Shown here: positions 8,788-17,330 of the stretch, piece after piece | Numbering within the stretch: the first letter of the stretch is position 1 | Layout: the number at the start of each line of letters is the position of its first letter | Assembly (NCBI RefSeq): GCF_900129295.1 | Contig: NZ_FQUU01000007.1 | Span: forward strand, 1 to 64,000 | Direction of reading: 5' to 3' | Source of the DNA: Flavisolibacter ginsengisoli DSM 18119 | Lineage (GTDB): Bacteria > Bacteroidota > Bacteroidia > Chitinophagales > Chitinophagaceae | Length of the DNA stretch: 64,000 nt | Notes under the pieces: generated by a model | The model's database searches: none | Told to the model about the DNA's origin: nothing | Seen by the model: the letters and a program-made list of their open reading frames with translations, nothing else | Position numbers and translations under genes: made by a program

Positions 8788-11700
8788 TTAAAACTGGAAA
8801 CCAAAGGTTACATAAGGCAATATTTTTTCTTCTTTTGAATGGGCTACAGTTGCAGTTATTACAAATCTTTGTATAGGTGATATCCATACGCCACCTCCGT
8901 AACCATTGTGCCAGGTTGTAGATTTTTGTTCGTCTGCCCACACCCGTCCAATATCATGAAAAACAAGCACGCCAAAAGAACCGGGAAAAAGATACGTGTT
9001 GAAGTTGCTGATCTTAAACCTCAGTTCAGTATTATTAAATGCTGTTGTACGTCCGGCAAAACGATTTCGCCTAAAGCCTCGCAGGTTATCTGTACCTCCA
9101 AGGTAATTAGCCTGTGGAAATTCAAACTGTCCAAAGTTCCGGTAATATCCAAATCGGGTAGCAAAGACATAAAAAGACTGCGGAACGAAAGAAGCAAAAA
9201 TGCTCATATCCCAATGCACCTGGGTTAGCGTGTGACTTTGATTATTGAGGCCAAACAATTGCTTAACACCTGCATCCAGTAAAAATCCTCTTGTTGGCAA
9301 CACCTGGTTGTTTTTGGAATTTATATCAAGCAAGGCTTCTGCTCCTGCATATGTTTTAGGAAGGTACAAGGTGGCAGGGTCTAATCCATTCAGGTTGGTA
9401 TTGTTAACGAATTTTCCAAAGTTTTCCTTGCCAGGCAATTTAAAATATTGAAAAGTAGGACCACCAAGTACCCGCATCCAGGATTGCAATTGCCTTCTGA
9501 ATAAGGCTGAAGCATTAACAAGGTTATACCTGCTACGGAAGTACAATACTTCATCTGTATTCAATACCGTGTTATTACCGTATCCAAAGAAATTGGTAAC
9601 GTTGATAGGTGCCCGAATATCAGCTCTTAACAAGAGGTCTGTGTATCCAATAGCTCTTATGATATCTGCCTGGTATTTAAAGAACCAGGAAGAAGTCCTT
9701 AAAGAATGTCCCACTGCCAGGTTATGCTGTTGGGCATAAGGCTCTCTTCTAAAACCATGGGTCGTATACCTGAATTTCGCACCCAGGAACAGGCCATCAT
9801 CTACATTATAAGCTAACACAAGACCCGGGTCAAACACATTATATTTATAAAATATCCGGCTATACTCATTGTTCCTGGGATCAGCACTTAACAGCTTTCT
9901 TAATCCATCGACATTACCAGAGAAAGTATTTTCTTCAAAGCTCACATCATATACCCTGAGGTTTCCCCCGGTTCCTTCATTTACAAAGTTGTCTTTTCCT
10001 GATCCTCCTATGATACGAATACGAATGGGAGAATTTCCACCTTTGATAACAAAACTGTCATCGTCTTCAAGGCCATAGATGCGAAGTTCTTTAGTAATAC
10101 CCGGGTCAAATTCCCTATCGTAGATTGTGGAACTTACTTCCCCGTGCTTATTGATCTTATTGATTATAACATGAGTACTACCGCCCTCTTTTTTATCAAT
10201 GGTAAATAGTTCCTTTTGGTTGGTTCCTACTATGTTCACTTCCTTTGAGAGGAAATCATAATACTTCAGCATTTCATCCTTGTAATACTTCTTTCTTTCT
10301 TTCAGGGTGCTAATGATATGATCTGTTGTTTTTCCCTGGAGTTCACTCGGTTGTTTGGACAGGGCTGTTTCAATAACCGAGTCGGACATATAAGTAAGGA
10401 ATGTATCAATTTCTTTGCTCCAGGTATCCCTTCCTAATTCATTTAAGAAAAAGCGGTCAAAGTTGCGGGCTGGCTTGTTAAATGTGTTGATATTCTTTGC
10501 TTTTGCCCGGAATCCCTGCAGTTCGGGTACAAGACTGGGCTGTTTTACAAACCAGGGGATAATGCCCTGGTTGGTATAAAATGCCTGGTCCTGGTCTTTA
10601 GGTATGGGGTAATAGATCTTACCCTTACCAGTATCCCTGGTTGCCCAGTTCCATTGACCTTCATGACGGTCAAAGTCCATGTAGAAATTATCAAGCAACC
10701 TTGCTTTCAATACCTGCAACTGGTCTACATGGTCGTCATTATCCTTTGCTAATCTTAGCACCAGTTCATCTGTGTTGTAATCTTTTCCTATACTATCAGG
10801 CTTCTTTTGCTCCAGTATGGCTAAGGTGTTCTTAAATGTGGAACGAAATCTTCCCAGCCTTGGATCGTCAGGAATATATACCAGTTTTCTTTTCAGGTTG
10901 GGCACGTGAGCCGCATCAGCAAATATCCCCGTCGATAAGGATCCATAAGGATAAGATGCTGATATTCCATCTTCCACCACATCAATGGCAAAAGGGCTGC
11001 GCAGATCCGGAGGAATGGCAGCCTCAGGAAACTTTTGTATGGAACGCAGGGACCATTCTTCACCTTTACTGTCTTCTACCTTTAAAGATTTAGTTTGCTT
11101 GCCTCCACCCTGCTTTTGTGGTTTTAATCCTCCCTCTTCCTTCCCCAGGTCTAAAACAGGCACTGAAACTTCAGTAGTCCATTCCTTACGGTAATTTTTA
11201 CCCATGAAAAGGTTCTTTAAACCATTTCCTTTCAATTTATTGTTGGCCACCACCCGTATAGAATCCGGCCAGTTAGGAATACTGTCTTTGGATATCTTTT
11301 CAGGAACTACTTTTATGGAATCCAGGGCATGGGTAAACTTTGGATCATCCAAACCTTTACTGCTAACCGTATAGAACTTTGCTTCCACAGCCCCGCTTTT
11401 CCTGACCTCGAGCAGAGAAAACCCATTTTCAGTGACGTTGGAATACAACAATTTGCCTTTCCTGTTTTCCTTTACCCTGCTTAGATTGATTCCAGAGCCA
11501 CTTATGATAAATGGAAGCGTATCATTGATTATCATTTGAAGGCTGTGCTCATGACCAGCTACATGTACCACGTTATGGTGACCCTGCATTGCCTTAGTAA
11601 CTATGTCTACAAGGTTCCTGTAAAGCGGATGGCGGATATCCTGCAAACTACCAAAAACGCCTCTTGAAATGGGATAAATAGATCCAATTACCGGCAAGGG

Positions 11701-12420
11701 GATCCATAAATTTGGATTAACTGCCGTTAAAGGAAAAAGATGCTCCTTCCAGCCATAATCACCACCATGTATGCCAAAGGAATACATGGGATGGTGCATG
11801 GCTAAAATGATCAGCTGGTTAGGATGCATGGCAATGATTTCCCTGAGTTCAGTAGCAAACTCTTCTGTTGTTTTTGAATCACACATCGAACCGGGCCCCG
11901 GTTTTTCATGAACAAATAAAAACCATTGGCTGTCAATAAAAACAGTCACTACCTTATCGCTGATCTCCACGGCTGTAGGCCCGGGACAACCATCCTGGGG
12001 CCAAGCCTGAATATTCTTTTGCTCCAGGCCATTAATATAATTTTCCTGGTTCATGGCTTGCTGCCATCCTCCCAATTTGCCGTTTTTCCAGTCATGGTTG
12101 CCCATGACAAAGAATTCCTTTGACTTTTTACCCTTTGCAAGATTCAATTGAGCGTCAAGGATCTTTTTGGAGTCCTGGTAGGTAGGTTCACCTTCCATAG
12201 GCAACCCTAAAGGATATATATTGTCTCCCAGGTATAAAAATGTGGTTTTGGGGTCATTCAAATCAACATGGTGGCTAAGCCACTCTACGACTGGTTGTTT
12301 ATTGCCAACCAGTTCACCAGCATCTCCAATCAGGAAAATGCGCTCGTTGATGCTATCTGTCTGTGCTATAGCTAAATAAGAAAGTAATAGGGTAAATAAA
12401 GTGGTCATGCTTCGTTTCAT
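8788..12420 (-). CDS. Calcineurin-like phosphatase fused to kinase-like domain and outer-membrane barrel
   Basis: A 1210-residue exported protein (signal peptide about 1-20, LAIAQ). Residues 25-350 are a metallophosphoesterase: FLIGDAGE, LGDN (65-67), GNHDW (107-111), MHHP (208-211) and GHEH (289-292) are the five metal-binding motifs of calcineurin/purple acid phosphatase type enzymes. Residues 400-620 repeat the kinase-like motif set of the paralog at 4525-7122: EEWSLRSIQK (K463), DFDRHEGQW (582-590) and PIPKDQDQAF (605-614). RTX-like IIGGSGKDNF follows near 820, and then a BamA-like barrel with LGGTDNLRGFRRNRFAG and a C-terminal FQF. It starts 6 bases after the beta-propeller lipoprotein gene, so the two are probably one operon. 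The phosphatase and barrel calls are firm; the kinase reading is inference. Confidence 0.8.
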   Translation of the reverse strand: MKRSMTTLFTLLLSYLAIAQTDSINERIFLIGDAGELVGNKQPVVEWLSHHVDLNDPKTTFLYLGDNIYPLGLPMEGEPTYQDSKKILDAQLNLAKGKKSKEFFVMGNHDWKNGKLGGWQQAMNQENYINGLEQKNIQAWPQDGCPGPTAVEISDKVVTVFIDSQWFLFVHEKPGPGSMCDSKTTEEFATELREIIAMHPNQLIILAMHHPMYSFGIHGGDYGWKEHLFPLTAVNPNLWIPLPVIGSIYPISRGVFGSLQDIRHPLYRNLVDIVTKAMQGHHNVVHVAGHEHSLQMIINDTLPFIISGSGINLSRVKENRKGKLLYSNVTENGFSLLEVRKSGAVEAKFYTVSSKGLDDPKFTHALDSIKVVPEKISKDSIPNWPDSIRVVANNKLKGNGLKNLFMGKNYRKEWTTEVSVPVLDLGKEEGGLKPQKQGGGKQTKSLKVEDSKGEEWSLRSIQKFPEAAIPPDLRSPFAIDVVEDGISASYPYGSLSTGIFADAAHVPNLKRKLVYIPDDPRLGRFRSTFKNTLAILEQKKPDSIGKDYNTDELVLRLAKDNDDHVDQLQVLKARLLDNFYMDFDRHEGQWNWATRDTGKGKIYYPIPKDQDQAFYTNQGIIPWFVKQPSLVPELQGFRAKAKNINTFNKPARNFDRFFLNELGRDTWSKEIDTFLTYMSDSVIETALSKQPSELQGKTTDHIISTLKERKKYYKDEMLKYYDFLSKEVNIVGTNQKELFTIDKKEGGSTHVIINKINKHGEVSSTIYDREFDPGITKELRIYGLEDDDSFVIKGGNSPIRIRIIGGSGKDNFVNEGTGGNLRVYDVSFEENTFSGNVDGLRKLLSADPRNNEYSRIFYKYNVFDPGLVLAYNVDDGLFLGAKFRYTTHGFRREPYAQQHNLAVGHSLRTSSWFFKYQADIIRAIGYTDLLLRADIRAPINVTNFFGYGNNTVLNTDEVLYFRSRYNLVNASALFRRQLQSWMRVLGGPTFQYFKLPGKENFGKFVNNTNLNGLDPATLYLPKTYAGAEALLDINSKNNQVLPTRGFLLDAGVKQLFGLNNQSHTLTQVHWDMSIFASFVPQSFYVFATRFGYYRNFGQFEFPQANYLGGTDNLRGFRRNRFAGRTTAFNNTELRFKISNFNTYLFPGSFGVLVFHDIGRVWADEQKSTTWHNGYGGGVWISPIQRFVITATVAHSKEEKILPYVTFGFQF

Positions 12421-12426
12421 ACCAGG

Positions 12427-13311
12427 CTATTTGTTTTTTTTGCTTTCATGGTAAGGGAATAATAATAAGGTGGGTTTTCCTTCCTTCCCCTCATTAGAAA
12501 TATACATATCGCCATTGGGTGCAAAAGCAATGCCTTCTGCCTGAGGAAACTTGTCAGGATTCAATTTGTATCCTTCAATCACCTTTCCCCGGGTATCAGT
12601 GATAACAAGAAGATTACCGGCAGAGGATAATATATATAATCGTTTGCTAATAGGATGTATAGCCGCACCGGAAGGATCGAACTTTATATCATTATCCTTG
12701 AGTACATCCTCAATAGAAGATTTAGCAATAGTATATAAAGCAGTTGTATCGAACTGCCTGGTTTTCAGGTCAAAACGATACGCTGTCCTGATATGGTGTC
12801 CTTTTTCATGACTGCAGGTTTTGCACATCATCACCAATCCATCCACTGTAGGATCATAATAAAGCGATTCAAAATCATTCTGTCCCGATAAACCAATGGT
12901 ATATTTCTGAAGACCCGTTGTATCCTGGGCGCCAGGAGAAACAGCCGTAATGATTCCTTTACTTCCTAACAAGTAGACCGTATTCTCCACTTTCACAAGG
13001 TCTTCGAGGTCACTACCCGATGGAACTACCTTTCCTGTAAGGTCCTTTAACTTATTAGATTTAAGCTTTATCTCAAATACTTTTTCCTTACTATCTGAGA
13101 TCGCAAGCAGGTCACCTGAGGAGGCATCATAAGATAATCCGGAAATTTCGTTGAGAACTTTTCCCAATTGCATGACCTTAGGTTTCTCCAGGTTATATCC
13201 ATCAGGACTACCATAACCCTTCTGTTTACAGCTACACAGTAACGTTGCAGCATATACGATGAAGGGTATAGCAAGGGTTGGGCACTTAGTTTGAATTAAC
13301 TCTTTTATCAT
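12427..13311 (-). CDS. SdiA-regulated (YjiK-like) beta-propeller lipoprotein
   Basis: A 294-residue protein with an N-terminal hydrophobic segment ending in a lipobox-like LCSC (Cys about 28), so probably an envelope lipoprotein. The remainder shows beta-propeller repeats including ISGLSYDASSGDLLAISDSKEKVFEI, SGSDLEDLV, NDFESLYYDP, and PQAEGIAFAPNGDMYISNEG near the C-terminus. These are the signature strings of the SdiA-regulated/YjiK family, whose biochemical role is not settled (distant similarity to esterase-like phytases). It precedes the phosphatase/kinase-like barrel gene by 6 bases and should be translated from the same mRNA, suggesting a shared envelope function. Confidence 0.8.
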   Translation of the reverse strand: MIKELIQTKCPTLAIPFIVYAATLLCSCKQKGYGSPDGYNLEKPKVMQLGKVLNEISGLSYDASSGDLLAISDSKEKVFEIKLKSNKLKDLTGKVVPSGSDLEDLVKVENTVYLLGSKGIITAVSPGAQDTTGLQKYTIGLSGQNDFESLYYDPTVDGLVMMCKTCSHEKGHHIRTAYRFDLKTRQFDTTALYTIAKSSIEDVLKDNDIKFDPSGAAIHPISKRLYILSSAGNLLVITDTRGKVIEGYKLNPDKFPQAEGIAFAPNGDMYISNEGKEGKPTLLLFPYHESKKNK

Positions 13312-13343
13312 TTAATACCTTTAATACAAACAATGCACCAACC

Positions 13344-14600
13344 ATGACGGAAACTCAGGAGCAAAATTTAGCAGCAGCACGCCATTATGTTACAGATCTG
13401 TATAAAAACAACCTCGATCCTAAGTTTGTATTCCATAACCTTGATCATACTGAGGATGTTGCAGATGCCTGCAGCATGATGGCCGAACAATACCAGCTAA
13501 GTGATGACGATCGGTATGTGCTTTCACTGGCAGCATGGTTTCATGATACAGGGTATACTGAAGGCCATGCGGAGGGCCATGAAGATGTTTCAGTACAATT
13601 AGCCACCTCCTTTTTAAAACAAAGAGGCGTAGAAGAAACTGTTATTCAAAGAGTAACGTCTGCCATACTGGCAACACGCATGCCTCAATCCCCTCTTAGC
13701 CAGCTTGAAAAAATATTATGCGATGCGGACCTTATGCACCTGTCCACGGATGATTTCAAAGCCCGCAACCAACTATTAAAACAGGAAAGAGAGAACCTGC
13801 TTGGTCAAAAAATATCCAGGAAAGAATGGCGCAAAGGGAATATTCAGTTCCTGGAAAGCCATAAATATTTCACAGACTTTGGACAACAAAAACTGGAGGT
13901 CCGCAAACTGGATAACCTGAATGAAATGCGGAAAAAGAAGGACCGCAAGGAACTTGAAAAGGAAATAGAAACCGAAGCATTTCCCTATGTATATGAAGCT
14001 GAATCCCAAAAAAGCAGTGCAGCCGACATAAAAAATACAGAACGGGGTGTCCAGACCATGTTCCGTACCACATCTCACAATCACCTGCAGCTTAGTGCCA
14101 TGGCAGACAGCAAGTCGCACATACTGATCTCCGTTAGTTCTATCATTCTGTCTGTGACCTTATCTTTCCTTATCTCCAGGCTGAATTATTATCCTCAATA
14201 CATTATTCCAACAGGTATTTTAGTGGCCGCCTGCGCCGGTGCAGCCACCTTTGCCATATTATCAACCAGGCCATCCATATCAAAAGGCCGTTTTACCGAG
14301 GAGGACATCAGGAATAAAAAGACCAACCTCCTTTTCTTTGGAAACTTCCACCGTATGGAACTGGAAGATTATCAATGGGGAATGAACCAGATGATAAAAG
14401 ACAAAGAGTATTTATACAATACCATGATGATGGACATCTATTACCTGGGTGTAGTGCTGGCAAAGAAGTATAAATACCTGAGGATAGCCTATACCATATT
14501 TATGTGGGGATTAATACTGGCAGTAATTGCATTTGGCATTGCTGCTATTACCACAGCTGGTTCAGATACAACAGCAGTGACGCCGGTAATTGATTATTAA
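13344..14600 (+). CDS. HD phosphohydrolase fused to Pycsar effector (PycTM) domain
   Basis: A 418-residue fusion. Residues 1-180 are an HD-domain phosphohydrolase: HNLDHTEDV (H31/H35), AAWFHDTGY (H67-D68) and CDADLMHL (D127/D129) give the H...HD...D metal site. After a charged linker, residues 232-404 match the DUF5706 family now called Pycsar effector PycTM: TERGVQTMFRTTSHNHLQLSAMADSKSH, two membrane segments (about 258-278 and 286-306), the LLFFGNF...LEDY segment and a third membrane helix (382-404). PycTM proteins bind cyclic UMP/CMP and damage the inner membrane during phage defence; whether this fusion does so is unknown. No pyrimidine cyclase gene is adjacent. HD-PycTM fusions of this kind occur in Bacteroidota. 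Confidence 0.85.
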   Translation: MTETQEQNLAAARHYVTDLYKNNLDPKFVFHNLDHTEDVADACSMMAEQYQLSDDDRYVLSLAAWFHDTGYTEGHAEGHEDVSVQLATSFLKQRGVEETVIQRVTSAILATRMPQSPLSQLEKILCDADLMHLSTDDFKARNQLLKQERENLLGQKISRKEWRKGNIQFLESHKYFTDFGQQKLEVRKLDNLNEMRKKKDRKELEKEIETEAFPYVYEAESQKSSAADIKNTERGVQTMFRTTSHNHLQLSAMADSKSHILISVSSIILSVTLSFLISRLNYYPQYIIPTGILVAACAGAATFAILSTRPSISKGRFTEEDIRNKKTNLLFFGNFHRMELEDYQWGMNQMIKDKEYLYNTMMMDIYYLGVVLAKKYKYLRIAYTIFMWGLILAVIAFGIAAITTAGSDTTAVTPVIDY

Positions 14601-14620
14601 TACTCATATATCATTATCAA

Positions 14621-14644
14621 AAAAGCTCCCACAAGGGAGCTTTT
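14621..14644. terminator. Bidirectional intrinsic terminator
   Basis: AAAAGCTCCC (14621-14630) pairs with GGGAGCTTTT (14635-14644) around a 4-base loop, followed by TT-rich sequence on the plus strand and preceded by A-rich sequence, so it can stop transcription from both convergent genes. Confidence 0.85.
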
Positions 14645-14673
14645 TTATTATTCTATTTCCATAGAAGTATATC

Positions 14674-16545
14674 TTAAATCGATGCTGTTGCAGTGCGGCT
14701 GGATGTTAACTGTTTGATCTCTTCCACCAATTCTGTTTTTGTAATGGGTATGCCCATGATCTTATTATATCCTTTGGCATCTACCAGGTATTGATCCCTG
14801 ATGATCTTAATTAACTGACCGTTATTGATCTCTGGTATTAATACAGTTTTATAATTACGCAAGATCTCTCCAAGGTTGCGAGGAAAAGGCCTGAGGTAAC
14901 GCAAATGAGCGTGTGCAACACTGTAGCCTTCTTTTAATAAAGACTCTACTGCTGTTTTAATAACTCCATAAGTTGATCCCCAGCCTAAGACAAGTACATC
15001 TCCCTTTTCAGGACCATTGTCTAATGTTTGTTCAGGTATATTCAGTGCTATCTTATCCACTTTCTCCTGCCTGATCTTCACCATTAACTGGTGGTTTTCC
15101 GGGTCGTAGCTTACATTACCTGTTATATTTTCTTTTTCCAGGCCTCCGATCCTGTGCTCCAAACCGGCCGTTCCTGGAATAGCCCATGGACGCACCAGGT
15201 TCTCATCACGTTGATAGGGCTGAAATTTGGTTTCACCATGACCCAATTCGGTTTTATAACTGACGTGTATAGTCCTCAGGTCATTTGAAGAGGGGTATTT
15301 CCATGGTTCTGCACCATTTGCTATATATCCATCACTAAGGAAAATTACGGGTGTCATATGTTCCACTGCAATGCGTACAGCTTCATATACTGCTTCAAAG
15401 CAATCACTTGGCGTGGAAGCTGAGATCACAGGTATTGGCGATTCACCATTTCTTCCATAATAGGCTTGCAAAAGGTCGCTTTGTTCGGTCTTTGTTGGTA
15501 AACCGGTCGATGGTCCTCCCCGCTGCACATCAACAATAACCAGGGGGATCTCAAGCATCATGGCCAATCCCATAGCTTCGCTTTTTAAGGCAATACCAGG
15601 CCCGGAAGTGGTAGTTACCCCAAGATGGCCGCCATAACTGGCTCCTATTGCAGCACTTATCCCTGCTATTTCATCTTCTGCCTGGAAGGTTTTAATGCCA
15701 AAATTCTTTTGCTTGCTTAATTCGTGTAAAATATCCGAGGCAGGCGTAATAGGATACGTGCCCAGGAAAATAGTGAGGCCACTTTTAACCGAAGCTGCAA
15801 TCAGGCCATAGGCCAGGGCCTGGTTACCCATGATGCTGCGATAACTGCCTGCCTCTATCTTTGCCTTTTCTACCTTGTATTGCGTGGTGAATGTTTCTGT
15901 AGTATCGCCATAGTTATAGCCTGCACGCAAAGCCTTTAGGTTACTTTCCAGTATGTCTGGTTTGCGGCCAAACTTTTCTTCCAGGAATTTCTCCGTATTG
16001 TTCATATCCCTGCCATACATCCAATAAAGGAATCCCAACACAAACATATTCTTGGCCCTGTCCTTTTCCTTGGTGCCCATCTGGTAATCCTTCAGTGCTT
16101 CCCTGGTCATTTTGGTGATATCCATACCGATCACTTCATAGCCCTGTAAGCTTTCGTCTTCTATCGGGTTCACACCATCGGGGTAATTGGCCAGGCGAAG
16201 ATTTTTGGTATCAAAACCATCAGTATTCACAATGATCTTTCCGCCCTTTTTCAGGTTCTTGAGATTTGTTTTCAGTGCTGCTGCGTTCATGGCCACAAGC
16301 ACATCCAGGCTGTCTCCCGGGGTATAAATACTATCGCTGGAAAATCGCAACTGGTAACCACTCACTCCCGGTAAAGTGCCCTGTGGAGCCCTTATTTCGG
16401 CCGGGAAATCGGGGAATGTTGAAAGGTCAGATCCTAGTAAAGCAGTGTTATTGGTAAATTGGGTGCCGGTCAGCTGCATTCCATCTCCACTATCCCCGGC
16501 AAATTTGATGACTACATCCTGTAGTACTTCCTGTTTGCGTTCCAT
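14674..16545 (-). CDS. korA: 2-oxoacid:acceptor oxidoreductase, alpha subunit (KorA-like)
   Basis: A 623-residue fused gamma-alpha chain. The N-terminal about 190 residues form the gamma domain (VIKFAGDSGDGMQLTGTQFT) and the remainder the pyrimidine-binding/transketolase-like alpha domain (GNQALAYGLIAASVKSGLTIFLGTYPITPAS, FQAEDEIAGISAAIGASYGG, TTTSGPGIALKSEAMGLAMMLEIPLVIVDVQRGGPSTGLPTKTEQSDL). This arrangement is typical of 2-oxoglutarate:ferredoxin oxidoreductase, which forms succinyl-CoA and reduced ferredoxin with a TPP-binding beta subunit. No korB gene is adjacent here: the next gene downstream is convergent and the upstream genes are regulators. The substrate cannot be read from the sequence alone. 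Confidence 0.88.
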   Translation of the reverse strand: MERKQEVLQDVVIKFAGDSGDGMQLTGTQFTNNTALLGSDLSTFPDFPAEIRAPQGTLPGVSGYQLRFSSDSIYTPGDSLDVLVAMNAAALKTNLKNLKKGGKIIVNTDGFDTKNLRLANYPDGVNPIEDESLQGYEVIGMDITKMTREALKDYQMGTKEKDRAKNMFVLGFLYWMYGRDMNNTEKFLEEKFGRKPDILESNLKALRAGYNYGDTTETFTTQYKVEKAKIEAGSYRSIMGNQALAYGLIAASVKSGLTIFLGTYPITPASDILHELSKQKNFGIKTFQAEDEIAGISAAIGASYGGHLGVTTTSGPGIALKSEAMGLAMMLEIPLVIVDVQRGGPSTGLPTKTEQSDLLQAYYGRNGESPIPVISASTPSDCFEAVYEAVRIAVEHMTPVIFLSDGYIANGAEPWKYPSSNDLRTIHVSYKTELGHGETKFQPYQRDENLVRPWAIPGTAGLEHRIGGLEKENITGNVSYDPENHQLMVKIRQEKVDKIALNIPEQTLDNGPEKGDVLVLGWGSTYGVIKTAVESLLKEGYSVAHAHLRYLRPFPRNLGEILRNYKTVLIPEINNGQLIKIIRDQYLVDAKGYNKIMGIPITKTELVEEIKQLTSSRTATASI

Positions 16546-16676
16546 GTTGGCAAAATTACTATTAGTTTCTTCTACTGTGGCGGTTTTTAGAAGAGTTTAA
16601 AGGTTAAACAGTCCGGCAAATCCAATTTTTAATAAATGTTTCCCTGGAAGAACTGCGATGGTCACCACCAAGATCA

Positions 16677-17330
16677 TTATACTATCACCAGCCCGTTCTT
16701 GATGGCAAACAATACCAACCCTACCCTGCTTTTACATTCCAGCTTTTCCAGCAAGCTATCCCTGTAGCCATCAACGGTGCGTGGGCTCACATTCATCTGC
16801 TCGGCAATTTCCTTGTAGGTTAGTTCTGAGCACATGAACTTCAGCATTTCTATTTCCCTTTCATTCAACTTATAACCTTCCTTTATGGAGGCGTTTTCCG
16901 GGTCATCCAGGTGATTAAGTGTATGTATCAGGGTTCCTGTAACAAGGTCGGAATGATAAAAACCTTTTGTAGACAGGTCCCTGATGGCAGCTTTTAATTC
17001 CGAGGGATCACTATCCTTCAGGATGTAACCTTTTGCACCATTCTTGAGCATGCGGATAATGGCATTTTCATCATCATACATGGACAGCGCCAACACTTTG
17101 ATCTCAGGGTGATTGTTCTTTAAATACAGCGTCGTATCATATCCATCCATAACAGGCATATTGATATCCATAAGCGCTATCAAAGGAGCAGGATGGGTCT
17201 TTAATTTTTCAATGAACTGCTTGCCATTATCTGCCTCAAACACGATCTCGTAATCAAGTTCTTTCAATAGGTTGGCAAGCCCATTGCGCAATAAAACATG
17301 ATCATCAGCTAATGCTATCGTGATACTCAT
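16677..17330 (-). CDS. NarL/LuxR-type response regulator
   Basis: A 217-residue two-component regulator. The receiver domain has the acidic pair in LADDH, the phospho-acceptor D55 in MDINMPVMDG, and the conserved lysine in GYILKDSDP. A C-terminal LuxR-type helix-turn-helix begins LNEREIEMLKFMCSELTYKEIAEQMNVS. Its start overlaps the stop of the kinase gene by 4 bases, so the pair is translationally coupled and almost certainly cognate. Target genes are not evident. Confidence 0.93.
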   Translation of the reverse strand: MSITIALADDHVLLRNGLANLLKELDYEIVFEADNGKQFIEKLKTHPAPLIALMDINMPVMDGYDTTLYLKNNHPEIKVLALSMYDDENAIIRMLKNGAKGYILKDSDPSELKAAIRDLSTKGFYHSDLVTGTLIHTLNHLDDPENASIKEGYKLNEREIEMLKFMCSELTYKEIAEQMNVSPRTVDGYRDSLLEKLECKSRVGLVLFAIKNGLVIV

